NCBI GenBank assembly: GCA_017881905.1 | Contig: JADGQI010000104.1 | Coordinates: 1 to 40,407 of the forward strand | Length of the DNA stretch: 40,407 nucleotides | Direction of reading: 5' to 3' | Source: Chloroflexota bacterium | GTDB taxonomy: Bacteria; Chloroflexota; Limnocylindria; Limnocylindrales; CSP1-4 | In this document: one piece after another, positions 1 to 8,716 of the stretch | Layout of the letters: each line of letters opens with the position of its first letter | Numbering within the stretch: position 1 is the stretch's first letter | Translations under genes and position numbers: made by a program | Notes under the pieces: model-generated | What the model was told of the DNA's origin: nothing | Seen by the model: the letters and a program-made list of their open reading frames with translations, nothing else | Databases searched by the model: none

Positions 1-174
1 ACCCAGGCGGTCGCCGACGCGATCCAGCGGGTCATCGCCGCGGCGCCGGACCAGTGGTACAGCTTCAAGCCGATGTGGCCGGAGACCGAGGCCGAGGCCG
101 CGGAGCTCGCGGCGCGCGCCGCGCGGATGGCCAACGAGGACTCCGCCCACGTGGTGGGGCGAGTGGCCGGATGA
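1..174 (+). CDS. LpxL/PatA-like lysophospholipid acyltransferase, C-terminal fragment
   Basis: Only the last 57 codons are present; the 5' part lies outside the window. The reading frame starting at base 1 runs to a TGA that overlaps the ATG of the next gene (ATGA). The segment PDQWYSFKPMWP resembles the conserved C-terminal end of the HtrB/LpxL/PatA acyltransferase family, where a P-x-Q/D-W motif and a second Trp lie near the terminus. The following gene ends with a comparable APEQWWAVFFPIWP, so two related acyltransferases sit in tandem. The family transfers an acyl chain from acyl carrier or CoA to a glycolipid at the cytoplasmic face of the membrane. The catalytic H-x4-D/E is not visible here because it lies upstream. 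Family assignment rests on a short tail and on context. Confidence 0.6.
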   Translation, partial: TQAVADAIQRVIAAAPDQWYSFKPMWPETEAEAAELAARAARMANEDSAHVVGRVAG

Positions 175-1115
175 ACGCGACCCCTCGGCAACGGTTCGGC
201 GCGGCCGTGCTGACCGGCGTGTCGTGGCTGGCCTGCCATCTGCCCGAGCGGGTCCTCCTGGAGCTGGCCGACTTCGCCGGTGAGCTGTGGTATCGGGCCG
301 ACGCTCGCCGAGCCGGCCAGGCGCGGCGGAACCTGCAGCGGGTCGCGGACTGGCTTGTCGCCGAAGGTCGCGCGGAGCCGCGGATCCGGGCAGCCGCGCG
401 GGACCCGCACGCGATGGATCGGCTGGTCCGGTCCGCGTTCCGGCACTACGCCCGCTACTACCTCGACGTCGCCCGCGCGCCGTCCTTCACGCCGGCCTTC
501 CTGGCCGAACGACTGACCGTCGAGACGCCGGAAGCGTTCGAAGCGGCGTTCGGCGAGCCAGGCCCGCGGATCTTCGTCGGGCTCCACTTCGGGGCGATCG
601 AGCTCCAGGCGTACGTCGCGGCGGTCCACGCCGACCGGCCCCTGATGACCCCGATGGAGACGATCGACGACCCGGCGATGCAGGCCTGGTTCGAGCGGAC
701 GCGAGGTGCCCTTGGGATCACCATCGTCGGCCTGCGCGAGGCGCGCCGCGAGATCATGGGGGCGCTTGCGCGGGGCGAGCCCGTCGGCATCGTCGGCGAT
801 CGCGACCTGACCGGGGGCGGGATGCCCGCGAAGCTGTTCGGTGCCAGTACGTCGTTGCCGCTCGGGCCGGCACTCGTGGCGATCGAAAGCGGGGCCCCGA
901 CGTTCGGCGTGGCGGTCCGCCGCCGGCCCGGCGGCCGGTACATCGGTCGGCTTGATCCGTTCCCCGTCCCGACCACCGGTTCCCGACGCGAACGGGTGAC
1001 CGCGTTCCTCGACCAGCAGGCGCGGATCTTCGAGCGTCAGATCGCCCAAGCCCCCGAGCAATGGTGGGCGGTCTTCTTCCCCATCTGGCCCGACCTCGAG
1101 GCACCGACGCGATGA
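171..1115 (+). CDS. LpxL/PatA-like glycolipid acyltransferase
   Basis: A 314-residue protein close to the usual ~300 residues of the LpxL/HtrB and PatA (phosphatidylinositol mannoside acyltransferase) family. Residues about 139-144 read HFGAIE, fitting the catalytic H-x4-E of this family, and the C-terminus carries the APEQWW...IWP signature. The start is the ATG overlapping the upstream stop (ATGA); the frame is open further upstream, but that overlaps a frame that itself looks coding. It precedes a PHP phosphoesterase and a PimA-like glycosyltransferase in an overlapping run, an arrangement reminiscent of the actinobacterial patA-pimA pair. I infer acylation of a mannosylated glycolipid at the inner face of the membrane. 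The exact acceptor cannot be told from sequence; a lipid A-like acceptor is the alternative. Confidence 0.8.
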   Translation: MNATPRQRFGAAVLTGVSWLACHLPERVLLELADFAGELWYRADARRAGQARRNLQRVADWLVAEGRAEPRIRAAARDPHAMDRLVRSAFRHYARYYLDVARAPSFTPAFLAERLTVETPEAFEAAFGEPGPRIFVGLHFGAIELQAYVAAVHADRPLMTPMETIDDPAMQAWFERTRGALGITIVGLREARREIMGALARGEPVGIVGDRDLTGGGMPAKLFGASTSLPLGPALVAIESGAPTFGVAVRRRPGGRYIGRLDPFPVPTTGSRRERVTAFLDQQARIFERQIAQAPEQWWAVFFPIWPDLEAPTR

Positions 1116-1966
1116 GCACGGAGCGCGCGACGGTGGACCGTCCCCAGCCGACCGACCTCGGCCGAGCCGACCTGCACATCCATACCCTCGCATCGGACGG
1201 GACCGCCGGCGTGGCCGAGATCCTCCAGCAGGCGATGGCCATCGGCCTCCAGGTCCTCGCCATCACCGACCACGAGCGGATCGATTCGGCGCTGGCCGCC
1301 CAGGCGCTGGCGAGGCTCGGCGGGATGCCCCTCGACGTCATCGTCGGCGAGGAGATCTCGACCCGCGGCGGCCATCTCCTGGGGCTGTTCCTGACCGAGC
1401 CGGTCCGGCCGTGGCAGTCGCTCCGGGCGAGCATCGCCGCCGTGCACGAGCAGGGCGGCCTGGCCATCCCGGCGCACCCGCTCTTCCCCTACCCCCTCTG
1501 CGCGCAGGGCCCGACCCTGCGCCGCCTGCTGGCTGACGCCGACCCGCGGGTCCACCCGGACGGCCTCGAGGCGTTCAACCCGACCACGCTCGGGCGCGGC
1601 CAGCGCCGCGTCCGCTCGTTCATCGAGCAGCACGACCTGGCCGGGATCGGCTGCAGCGACGCGCACGCGCTCGAGGCCGTCGGGCAGGGCTACACGACAT
1701 TCCCGGGCCGGAGCGCCGACGACCTCCGCACGGCCATACTCGAGCGGCGGACCGCCTGGGACGGGGTCCCTCATCCGACCGGCAGCCAGCTGTCGATCTT
1801 CGGACGACAGCTCCGCAAGCGCGGCCGCGACGTTCGCGACGAGGTCGGTGGCCGCGTCCGGCGCGACGGGACCGGGCGCGATCACGGCTACCCGGGCGGG
1901 CGGGCACGACCGCCGCGCTACGAGCCGACCGACCGCGCCGCCGGCGAACCGGACGCCCGCGGATGA
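1112..1966 (+). CDS. PHP-domain metal-dependent phosphoesterase
   Basis: A 284-residue protein with a clear PHP domain over residues ~18-225: DLHIHTLASDG near residue 18, ITDHERID near 52, the acidic EEIS near 79, PAHP near 120 and CSDAH near 174 supply the His/Asp/Glu metal ligands of the family. Known members include RNase AM/YciV (3',5'-nucleoside bisphosphate phosphatase), histidinol phosphatase and DNA polymerase PHP domains; as a stand-alone protein it most resembles the YciV type. The start ATG overlaps the acyltransferase stop and its own stop overlaps the next ATG, so it is translationally coupled inside a glycolipid operon. The last ~50 residues are a charged Arg/Gly-rich tail outside the domain. 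A role in dephosphorylating a glycolipid intermediate is possible but only suggested by context. Confidence 0.8.
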   Translation: MSTERATVDRPQPTDLGRADLHIHTLASDGTAGVAEILQQAMAIGLQVLAITDHERIDSALAAQALARLGGMPLDVIVGEEISTRGGHLLGLFLTEPVRPWQSLRASIAAVHEQGGLAIPAHPLFPYPLCAQGPTLRRLLADADPRVHPDGLEAFNPTTLGRGQRRVRSFIEQHDLAGIGCSDAHALEAVGQGYTTFPGRSADDLRTAILERRTAWDGVPHPTGSQLSIFGRQLRKRGRDVRDEVGGRVRRDGTGRDHGYPGGRARPPRYEPTDRAAGEPDARG

Positions 1967-3231
1967 AGATCGGTCTGGTCACCCCGTACGTCTACCCCGT
2001 GCCGGGCGGGGTCAACGAGCACGTTCGCTACCTCTACGAGAACCTCCGGCTCCATGGCCACGACGTCCGGATCATCAGCAGCAGCCACGGGCTGCAGCGA
2101 GCCTCGGAGGGCGACGTGATCCGGCTCGGCAAGGGCTTCAGCATGCCCATGAACGGCTCCGTCGGGACGATCACCGTGTCGCCGCGCTACGTCAGCCTGG
2201 TCGACGAAATGCTCGAGCGGGAACGGTTCGACGTCCTCCACTTCCACGAGCCGTTCGTCCCGTTCCTGTCGCTCATCCTCCTGCGCCGTTCACAGAGCAT
2301 CAACGTGGCGACGTTCCACGCCTACGCCGGGTTCTCGCTGTCATACGAGTTCGGGGCCCGGGTGATGCAGGGCCACGCGCGCCTGCTCCACGGGCGGATC
2401 GCGGTCAGTGCGGCGGCGCGGCATTTCATCGACCGATTCTTCCCCGGCGACTACAAGATCATCCCTAACGGGGTGGACGTCGATCGGTACCGCAGGGCCG
2501 TTCCCATCGCCCGCTGGCAGGACGGTACCAGGAACATCCTGTTCGTCGGACGCCACGAGCCGCGCAAGGGCCTGCTGGACCTGCTCAAGGCGTACCGGAT
2601 CCTGCGCAAGACCGGCTGTCCGTGCCGGCTCCTCGTGGTCGGCTCCGGACCCCAGGAGCGAGAAGCGCGCCGCTACGTCCTGACCCGCCGACTTGCCGGC
2701 GTCGAGTTCCTCGGCCGGGTCAGCGACGCCGAGAAGGCCCAGCTCTTCCGGACGGCGGACGTGTTCGTCTCGCCGGCGAGGGGCCAGGAGTCGTTCGGGA
2801 TCGTGCTCCTCGAGGCGATGGCTGCCGGAGCCCCGATCGTGGCCTCGGACATCCATGGATACAAGGGCGTGGTCCGGCGCGGGGAGCAGGGACTCCTCGT
2901 CCCGCCGGGCGAGCCGCGCGAGCTGGCCGCCGCGATCGGCCGGCTCGTCCTCGACGACGACCTGCGCGCGGAGATGAGCGCGAGCGGGATGGCCCGCTCC
3001 GAGACGTTCAGCTGGGAGCGGATCACCGATCGCGTCGAGGCGTACTACGGCTTCGTCATCCGGCGGGTGGCGGCCCAGGGCGCACTGCCACGCGACTTCC
3101 GGGCCGAGGTGCCCGCGCCGATGCGTCCGACCGGGTCCTCGGTCGCCGCGACCGACGACGATCCGGCCGGCGAGCCTTCGGCCGGCGAGGGCGCCCCGTC
3201 CGAGCCGACGATCCTCGTCCCGCGACCCTAG
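1963..3231 (+). CDS. GT4 glycosyltransferase, PimA-like (phosphatidylinositol mannosyltransferase type)
   Basis: A 422-residue GT-B fold enzyme. The N-terminus MKIGLVTPYVYPVPGGVNEH matches the PimA/GT4 start, where the Gly-rich PGGV loop contacts donor phosphate. The C-terminal Rossmann half contains LFVGRHEPRKGL, FLGRVSD and the E-x7-E motif at E276 and E284 within QESFGIVLLEAMAAG. The last ~50 residues (after ~370) are Pro/Ala/Glu-rich and probably disordered. The family is retaining; PimA transfers mannose from GDP-Man to phosphatidyl-myo-inositol on the cytoplasmic leaflet. Coupling to a PatA-like acyltransferase supports a PIM-like glycolipid, but donor and acceptor are inferred. Its TAG stop overlaps the stop of the convergent gene by 4 nt. 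Confidence 0.82.
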   Translation: MKIGLVTPYVYPVPGGVNEHVRYLYENLRLHGHDVRIISSSHGLQRASEGDVIRLGKGFSMPMNGSVGTITVSPRYVSLVDEMLERERFDVLHFHEPFVPFLSLILLRRSQSINVATFHAYAGFSLSYEFGARVMQGHARLLHGRIAVSAAARHFIDRFFPGDYKIIPNGVDVDRYRRAVPIARWQDGTRNILFVGRHEPRKGLLDLLKAYRILRKTGCPCRLLVVGSGPQEREARRYVLTRRLAGVEFLGRVSDAEKAQLFRTADVFVSPARGQESFGIVLLEAMAAGAPIVASDIHGYKGVVRRGEQGLLVPPGEPRELAAAIGRLVLDDDLRAEMSASGMARSETFSWERITDRVEAYYGFVIRRVAAQGALPRDFRAEVPAPMRPTGSSVAATDDDPAGEPSAGEGAPSEPTILVPRP

Positions 3232-6200
3232 CCCGCCCGACCCCCGGGTGCGAGGCTGCTCGGGTCGGATGCCTCAGCCTCGCGCTCGGCCGCCGAGACC
3301 CGCCACGTCCAGGCGCTGTACCCGACGACCACGCAGGTGAGGAGGAGCGCACCGAACAGGAGTGGGGCAGCCGGCACGCTGACCCCCAGGATCGTCGTGG
3401 GGTTCATCAGGTGGAACGGCTGGACCGGGTCCGTGTTCACAGGGAACTGGAACGCATAGAGGTAGGTCGGCAACAGGCCCTGGTAGGCGTTCACGATCGC
3501 CGACGGGAGGGGCAGGGCCGAGATGTTCGGGTACCAGACGACGAACCAGGCGATGCAGGCGATGAGCATGCCCGCGGCGAACCGGCGGGCATCCCGCGCC
3601 GTGGCGACCACCCAGGCGACCGGCAGCAGGGCGATGAGGACCACCAGGGCGATGGGCTCGATCCGGAAGCCGTCCTGGTTGAGGATGGCCGTGTCGGGCA
3701 GGACGGCTCCGACCGCGAGCAGGGCGATGACCCCGAGGAGCGCCGTCAGCCCGATCCCGACCAGCCGCCGGTCCATCTCCCTCCGTGACCGGTCGGGCGG
3801 GCCGAGTCGCAGGAGCTGGACGACGAGCAGGACGCCCGCCACGAGGAGCACGCCGATGATCCCTGCGGTCCGCCAGGTCAGGACGATCTGGCCGGGGGCC
3901 GTCGCGACGCAGGCCTGCGAGCCCGGGTTCACCGCCACGACGCGGACGTAGGCGCACAGCGGCCCCTTGAACAGCCACATCAGCGCCGGCCCCAGGACGG
4001 CCAGGGCGGCCGTCAGGCGCGCCAGCATCCACGTCCGCGGCGACGGCCCGTTGCGCAGCTCCGCGATGAAGTAGGCCAGGGCGATGAGCAGGAACGGGAG
4101 CGCCGCGTAGTAGTGGTACTGGAACGTGGCCCGATCGATCCGGGCCCACGGCATCCACTGGAACGCGAACGCAACGAAGACCAGCCCGAGCGCCAGGCTC
4201 CGACGACGGAAGGCCTGCGCCGCGACGAAGATCATCGCCGGGATCGATAGCCACCAGGCCACGAGGTTGCCCGCGTCGTAGATCGCGGCGGCGGTGTTCC
4301 CCGCGAAGCTGTCCTGGTAGAACCAGACGGGCTTGAGGTCGAACGGCCAGGCCCAGTACGGCGACGACGCGGCATGGGTAGCCCGCAGGCCGTTGTGGTA
4401 GTCGTACATCGACTGGGTCAGCTGGAGCAGGGTCTGGCCCGTATGGCCCGGCGGCCAGGTATCGGTCAACCGGTTGCCGAGGGCGACCCACGGCAGGTAC
4501 GAGATGACGTAGACCACGATCGGGATGACCGCCAGGCTGACGATCCCCCACACGATCGGCAGGCCGAGCATGGTCCCGGGCCGGAGCCAGCCCTGCGGCG
4601 GTGTCGCCGGCCGCTCGACCAGCCGGAGGGGATCGTCGGGTTCGGGCGGCGGCGCGAGGGGGCCGAAGCCCCACCTTGCGGCCAGGCGCATCAGCAGCCA
4701 GACCCCGCCGGAGGCGAGGACGAGCGCGAGCGACAGCTCCAGGGGAGTCACGCTCAGGGAGCTGAACGAGAGCCGGGTCGTCGCGGCGCTGAACGGTACC
4801 GCGACCAGGAACACGAGGATCCCGATCGCCGCCGGCCCGACCAGCGCGAGCCGGGTCTCCTCCGTCGACCATTCGATCGGGTGGAGGACCGTCACGAGCA
4901 CGGTCCCGAGCGTCAGCGCGATCATCAGGCCGGCGAAGAACAGGTTGCCGTTGCTCGTCGCCGCGGCGGGCACGTCCATCGCCATCAGACCGAGGACGGT
5001 CGTCCCCACGATGAACCCGAGGATCAGCAGGATCCGACCGAGGGCCGACCGACCCAGGATGAGCACGGCGATCCCGGCGATCGCGTACAGGCCGACCCAC
5101 TTCGAGGCGAGCGCCAGTCCGAGCAGGATCCCGACCAGCGGCAGGACGAGCCAGAACGCCCACGGTCTTCGCCAGCGACCGGTCCACAACGGCGTGAACA
5201 GGGTGTAGGCGGCGACGATGAACAACCCGACGTAGACGTCGTTCATGGCGATCCGGCTCTGGACGAAGAGCATCCCGTCGACGAGGACGAGGATCGCCGC
5301 GATGACTGCCACCTCGCGGCGCCGGAACAGCATCCGCACCAGGAGGAAGATCAGGCCCGCCATGAGCGCGCCGGCGATCACCCCCGGCAGGCGCCAGGCG
5401 AAGGCGTGGTCGCCCGTGTCGACCGACGCCAGTATCCCGTCCGCCGACGCCACGAGGATGTCCTGTCGATCCGAGCTGGGGTAGTCGGCGTTCGCGTCGA
5501 GCGCCCAGGCCTGCGCCTTGAACGGCAGCCGCGCGTCGGCGAACGTCGCGTTGGCATGCGGTTCGATGACGTAGATCGTGTCGCCCGAACCATCCGGCGC
5601 CGTGCCGAGGACGTGGACCATCCCGGTCGGTTCGTCGTACAGGACCCGCCGGACGTCGCCCGGGACCTTGAACGTCTTGTCCAGGCCTGGCCGCGTCTTG
5701 CCGTCGGAGTCGCCGAGCAGCAGCACGGCGACCTGCTTGTCCGCGAGCGCGACGTACAGGCTGGGCTTGTCGATCCCGGTGACCTTGGCCATACCGCGGG
5801 CAGCGGAATCCAGATCCACGGTGTCGACGATCGCCCCCGTCGCCGGATCGATGAACGACACGCCGGTCGGACCCGACGCAGCGATGCGGGGCAGGGACGC
5901 GATCGTGAACCCATCGAGGCGCCCGTCGGCGATCGCAGCCTCGATGGTGCCCCGGACGTCCTCGGCGAAGCCGCCTACGACCACCACCTGCGCGCCCGAG
6001 GCCGCCGGCGTCGCGAGCCGACGCTCATACTCGGCGGCGTCGCCATGGGTGATCCCGGCCAGCGTCTTGGCGGCCGCGGCGTGATCCGGGACAGTCGCGG
6101 GATCCGCGGTCAGACCGCTCCCGGTCCCACCATCGGCGAGGTCGACGACGCCGGCGAGCGGCGTGGTCCCCAGGATCTCGCCGGTGTCCGGGTCCACCGA

Positions 6201-8639
6201 CACGACCGACCCGTCGGCGGTGGCGACCGCGAGGGCGGTCCCGTCGTCGCTGACGGCGATCCGCGTGATCGGGGCCCCGACGTTCGCCAGCTCGGTCGGG
6301 CCGACGGCCGACGGGACGGTCGGGTCGGACGAGGATTCCGCCGATGACGCCGTCGCGGCGTCGACCACGAGCACGGACCCGTCATCGGTCCCGATGAACC
6401 CCCGGCGTCCAACCGGATCGAGTCCGATCGCCGCCGCCCCGGGGACCGACCAGGTGACCACGAGCTTGCGCGTCGTCAGGTCGTAGCCTCGCACCTGGTC
6501 GCCACCCGCGGCGTAGAACCGGTCCCCGCCGTGACCCGCGGGCAGGGTCGTGTCCTCGTAACGACCCGCGACCATGGCGTCGCGCACCGGCATCCCGAGC
6601 GACACCTCACCGGTCACCCGGTCGTCCCCCGCCGCGATGATCCCGACCGCCATCGCGTACTTGGCCAGGTGGGGATGGGTGAACTCGTAGATGTCGTGGG
6701 GCATCCCGTAGCGCCAGTCCTGGAGGAACTCGGTCGCGGTCCGCGCGTGATAGACCTCGTCGAAGTGCATCCGGTAGGGCTCGGACAACCGGAACGTGCG
6801 CAGGACGAGGGCGGCCACCACGATGACGATCAGCAGCCACAGGTCGATCCGGGCGAACCCGCCGCCGCCCTCGCCGTGGAGACGCCGCGATCGGTCCGGC
6901 TGGAGCGCCCTGATCGCGCCGAGACCGAACGGCAGCGGCAGGCCGGCGCGGTCGTCGACGGGAGCGAGGCCGGCCACGACCGGGGCGGCCGAACCCCCCG
7001 CAGCCGCAGTGGACATCGTCGCTGCACCGGCTACCCGCGATGCGTCAGGCGCGTTCGGCGCGGCCGCGCCCATGACGGTCGCACCGATCGCCGCGTCCGG
7101 GTCCCCGTCGTCCGGTTCGAGGGCCCCGGCCTCCTCGAGGGCCTCCCAGCGCTCGTCCGTCAGTGCCTCGGTGTCGAGTCGACGGACCGCCGCCGGTCGA
7201 AGCTCGGACAGGACCCAGGCGAAGACGGCGACGTGGCCGACGACCACCAGCGTCACTCCGAGCGGCGAGCGGATGGCGTCGGCCACGCCGAGCCAGTCCT
7301 TGATCCCGGGGTTCTGGAAGTACGGGATGAGCAGGACGGCGTACAGGTTCGCGAAGCTCGCCACCGCCAGGACGGCGTAGGCGATCCGCCAGCGCACCGA
7401 GGACGCAGCGAGGATCGCGCCGAGTGCGAACGCCGGGAAGAGATAGCGCTCGTGGACCCGCGTCGGGACCACGAAGAAGATGAGGGCCATCGCCGCCAGC
7501 GCGACCACGAGCAACCGCCGATCGTCGACGAGGACGCGGAACGGGCCGCCGGGGAGGCCGTCGTCGACCACGACCGTCGAGCGGCGCGAGTAGCGCGCCA
7601 CCACCAGGCAGACGGCCGCGATCGCCACCAGCAGGAGCGCGGTCCCGACGTACAGCGCCGGGATCCCGCCGATCGTCGTCGCGTCCTCTCCGGCCTTCGT
7701 GCCGGCCACGTCGCGCAGCCACGTCCCGTTCTCGGCCAGGCCGTTCCCGGCCCTGGTGATGAGTGCCCAGGGGTTGTAGGCATTGACCGTGATGTACGGG
7801 TACCCGCCGGCGGCCTTGCCGACCTGTCGGATCAGGTCGATGAACGACAGGCCGAACGGGATGCACAGGACGATCGCGGTGAGGAAGCCCACCGCGGCGC
7901 TCGTGACGAGGCGCACCGGCCCCTGGCCGAGCCGGTCGAACCAGCGGTCGCCCTTCGGGCCCGCGGGCCGTTCCACGGCCGGATCCTGGTCGGCGTCGGT
8001 CGGGCCGGGCGGGCGGAGCCAGTCGTAGATATGGCGTCGCAGCAGGACGACGGCGATGATCGGGACGAGGATCCCGAGCTGTGGCTTGATGATCGCCGCC
8101 ACGACCGCCCAGAACGAGGCCCGCTCGGGTCGTCGGCGCCACAGGTCGCGGACGCTGAGCAGGACGAAGATCACGCCGACCGCGTCGACCTGGCCCCAGA
8201 TCGCGCTGTCGAACCAGGTGACCGGGTTGGCCAGGAACAGGGTGGCGCCGATGAGCGCCGCCCGACGCGATCCGCCGAGCTCTCGGACGATCGAATGGAT
8301 GAGCCACGCGATGACGACGTCCGACAGGATCGCCGGCAGCTTGATCAGGTCGCCGATCCCGCCGATCGCGTTCCCGACCACCCCGATCAGCCACAGGACG
8401 TAGAGGTATCCGGGGGTGTAATCGATGAACGAGACCCGTTGGTAGAACCCGGGCGGGCCGTTGGCGGCGAGGTCGCCGGCCCAGGCCTGGAAGGTTCCAC
8501 GATCCGCGCCGAATCCGGACCCGGGCAGAAGGACGTATGCGATGATGAGGCGGAAGGCCAACCCGAGGATCAGGATCGCGATGAGCGCCCCGACGGCCTG
8601 GTATGACCGCTTCGGCGTTGCGGTGCCTCGGTCGGGCAC
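3228..8639 (-). CDS. Giant fused membrane glycosyltransferase: Gpi18-like + PMT-like with beta-propeller insert
   Basis: A single open frame of 1803 residues. Residues ~15-480 form a polytopic membrane domain with features of Gpi18-like mannosyltransferases (GADRGTFQAWAGD, DYTPGYLYVLW, SAIWGQVDAVGV). An acidic/Ala-rich linker (~490-580) follows. A second membrane domain begins near 585 and has the PMT signature MHFDEVYHARTATEF near 625, THPHLAKY, then QSRIAMNDVY after ~1110 and PFDLKPVWFYQDSFAG. Between the first and second PMT segments (~690-1075) lies a non-membrane region of repeated V-D-x-A/T-x-G strands typical of a beta-propeller, probably facing outside. Ordinary PMT enzymes are ~500-800 residues. 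Start is GTG; no good Shine-Dalgarno lies close to it, so the true N-terminus may differ slightly. Likely uses polyprenyl-phosphate sugars; the acceptor is unknown. Confidence 0.75.
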   Translation of the reverse strand: MPDRGTATPKRSYQAVGALIAILILGLAFRLIIAYVLLPGSGFGADRGTFQAWAGDLAANGPPGFYQRVSFIDYTPGYLYVLWLIGVVGNAIGGIGDLIKLPAILSDVVIAWLIHSIVRELGGSRRAALIGATLFLANPVTWFDSAIWGQVDAVGVIFVLLSVRDLWRRRPERASFWAVVAAIIKPQLGILVPIIAVVLLRRHIYDWLRPPGPTDADQDPAVERPAGPKGDRWFDRLGQGPVRLVTSAAVGFLTAIVLCIPFGLSFIDLIRQVGKAAGGYPYITVNAYNPWALITRAGNGLAENGTWLRDVAGTKAGEDATTIGGIPALYVGTALLLVAIAAVCLVVARYSRRSTVVVDDGLPGGPFRVLVDDRRLLVVALAAMALIFFVVPTRVHERYLFPAFALGAILAASSVRWRIAYAVLAVASFANLYAVLLIPYFQNPGIKDWLGVADAIRSPLGVTLVVVGHVAVFAWVLSELRPAAVRRLDTEALTDERWEALEEAGALEPDDGDPDAAIGATVMGAAAPNAPDASRVAGAATMSTAAAGGSAAPVVAGLAPVDDRAGLPLPFGLGAIRALQPDRSRRLHGEGGGGFARIDLWLLIVIVVAALVLRTFRLSEPYRMHFDEVYHARTATEFLQDWRYGMPHDIYEFTHPHLAKYAMAVGIIAAGDDRVTGEVSLGMPVRDAMVAGRYEDTTLPAGHGGDRFYAAGGDQVRGYDLTTRKLVVTWSVPGAAAIGLDPVGRRGFIGTDDGSVLVVDAATASSAESSSDPTVPSAVGPTELANVGAPITRIAVSDDGTALAVATADGSVVSVDPDTGEILGTTPLAGVVDLADGGTGSGLTADPATVPDHAAAAKTLAGITHGDAAEYERRLATPAASGAQVVVVGGFAEDVRGTIEAAIADGRLDGFTIASLPRIAASGPTGVSFIDPATGAIVDTVDLDSAARGMAKVTGIDKPSLYVALADKQVAVLLLGDSDGKTRPGLDKTFKVPGDVRRVLYDEPTGMVHVLGTAPDGSGDTIYVIEPHANATFADARLPFKAQAWALDANADYPSSDRQDILVASADGILASVDTGDHAFAWRLPGVIAGALMAGLIFLLVRMLFRRREVAVIAAILVLVDGMLFVQSRIAMNDVYVGLFIVAAYTLFTPLWTGRWRRPWAFWLVLPLVGILLGLALASKWVGLYAIAGIAVLILGRSALGRILLILGFIVGTTVLGLMAMDVPAAATSNGNLFFAGLMIALTLGTVLVTVLHPIEWSTEETRLALVGPAAIGILVFLVAVPFSAATTRLSFSSLSVTPLELSLALVLASGGVWLLMRLAARWGFGPLAPPPEPDDPLRLVERPATPPQGWLRPGTMLGLPIVWGIVSLAVIPIVVYVISYLPWVALGNRLTDTWPPGHTGQTLLQLTQSMYDYHNGLRATHAASSPYWAWPFDLKPVWFYQDSFAGNTAAAIYDAGNLVAWWLSIPAMIFVAAQAFRRRSLALGLVFVAFAFQWMPWARIDRATFQYHYYAALPFLLIALAYFIAELRNGPSPRTWMLARLTAALAVLGPALMWLFKGPLCAYVRVVAVNPGSQACVATAPGQIVLTWRTAGIIGVLLVAGVLLVVQLLRLGPPDRSRREMDRRLVGIGLTALLGVIALLAVGAVLPDTAILNQDGFRIEPIALVVLIALLPVAWVVATARDARRFAAGMLIACIAWFVVWYPNISALPLPSAIVNAYQGLLPTYLYAFQFPVNTDPVQPFHLMNPTTILGVSVPAAPLLFGALLLTCVVVGYSAWTWRVSAAEREAEASDPSSLAPGGRAG

Positions 8640-8698
8640 ACCGGGAAGATCGACTGCCAGGGAGGTTCCCCTCCTGCACGGGCGCTGAGGTGGAGCGG

Positions 8699-8706
8699 AG
8701 TATAGC
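8699..8706. promoter_or_regulatory. Possible divergent -10 boxes between two glycosyltransferase genes
   Basis: The short divergent gap contains overlapping Pribnow-like hexamers: TATACT on the minus strand (8704-8699), about 60 nt before the GTG of the giant glycosyltransferase, and TATAGC on the plus strand (8701-8706), about 11 nt before the TTG of the next gene. No convincing -35 elements are visible for either direction, so this is tentative. Confidence 0.35.
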
Positions 8707-8716
8707 GCAGGGTCCC

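Noticed and set aside
4374-6347. 657-codon open frame antisense to the giant glycosyltransferase
   Set aside because: Low-complexity Arg/Asp/Gly/Gln composition with no motif; it is the GC-rich shadow of a frame that has clear membrane and PMT motifs.
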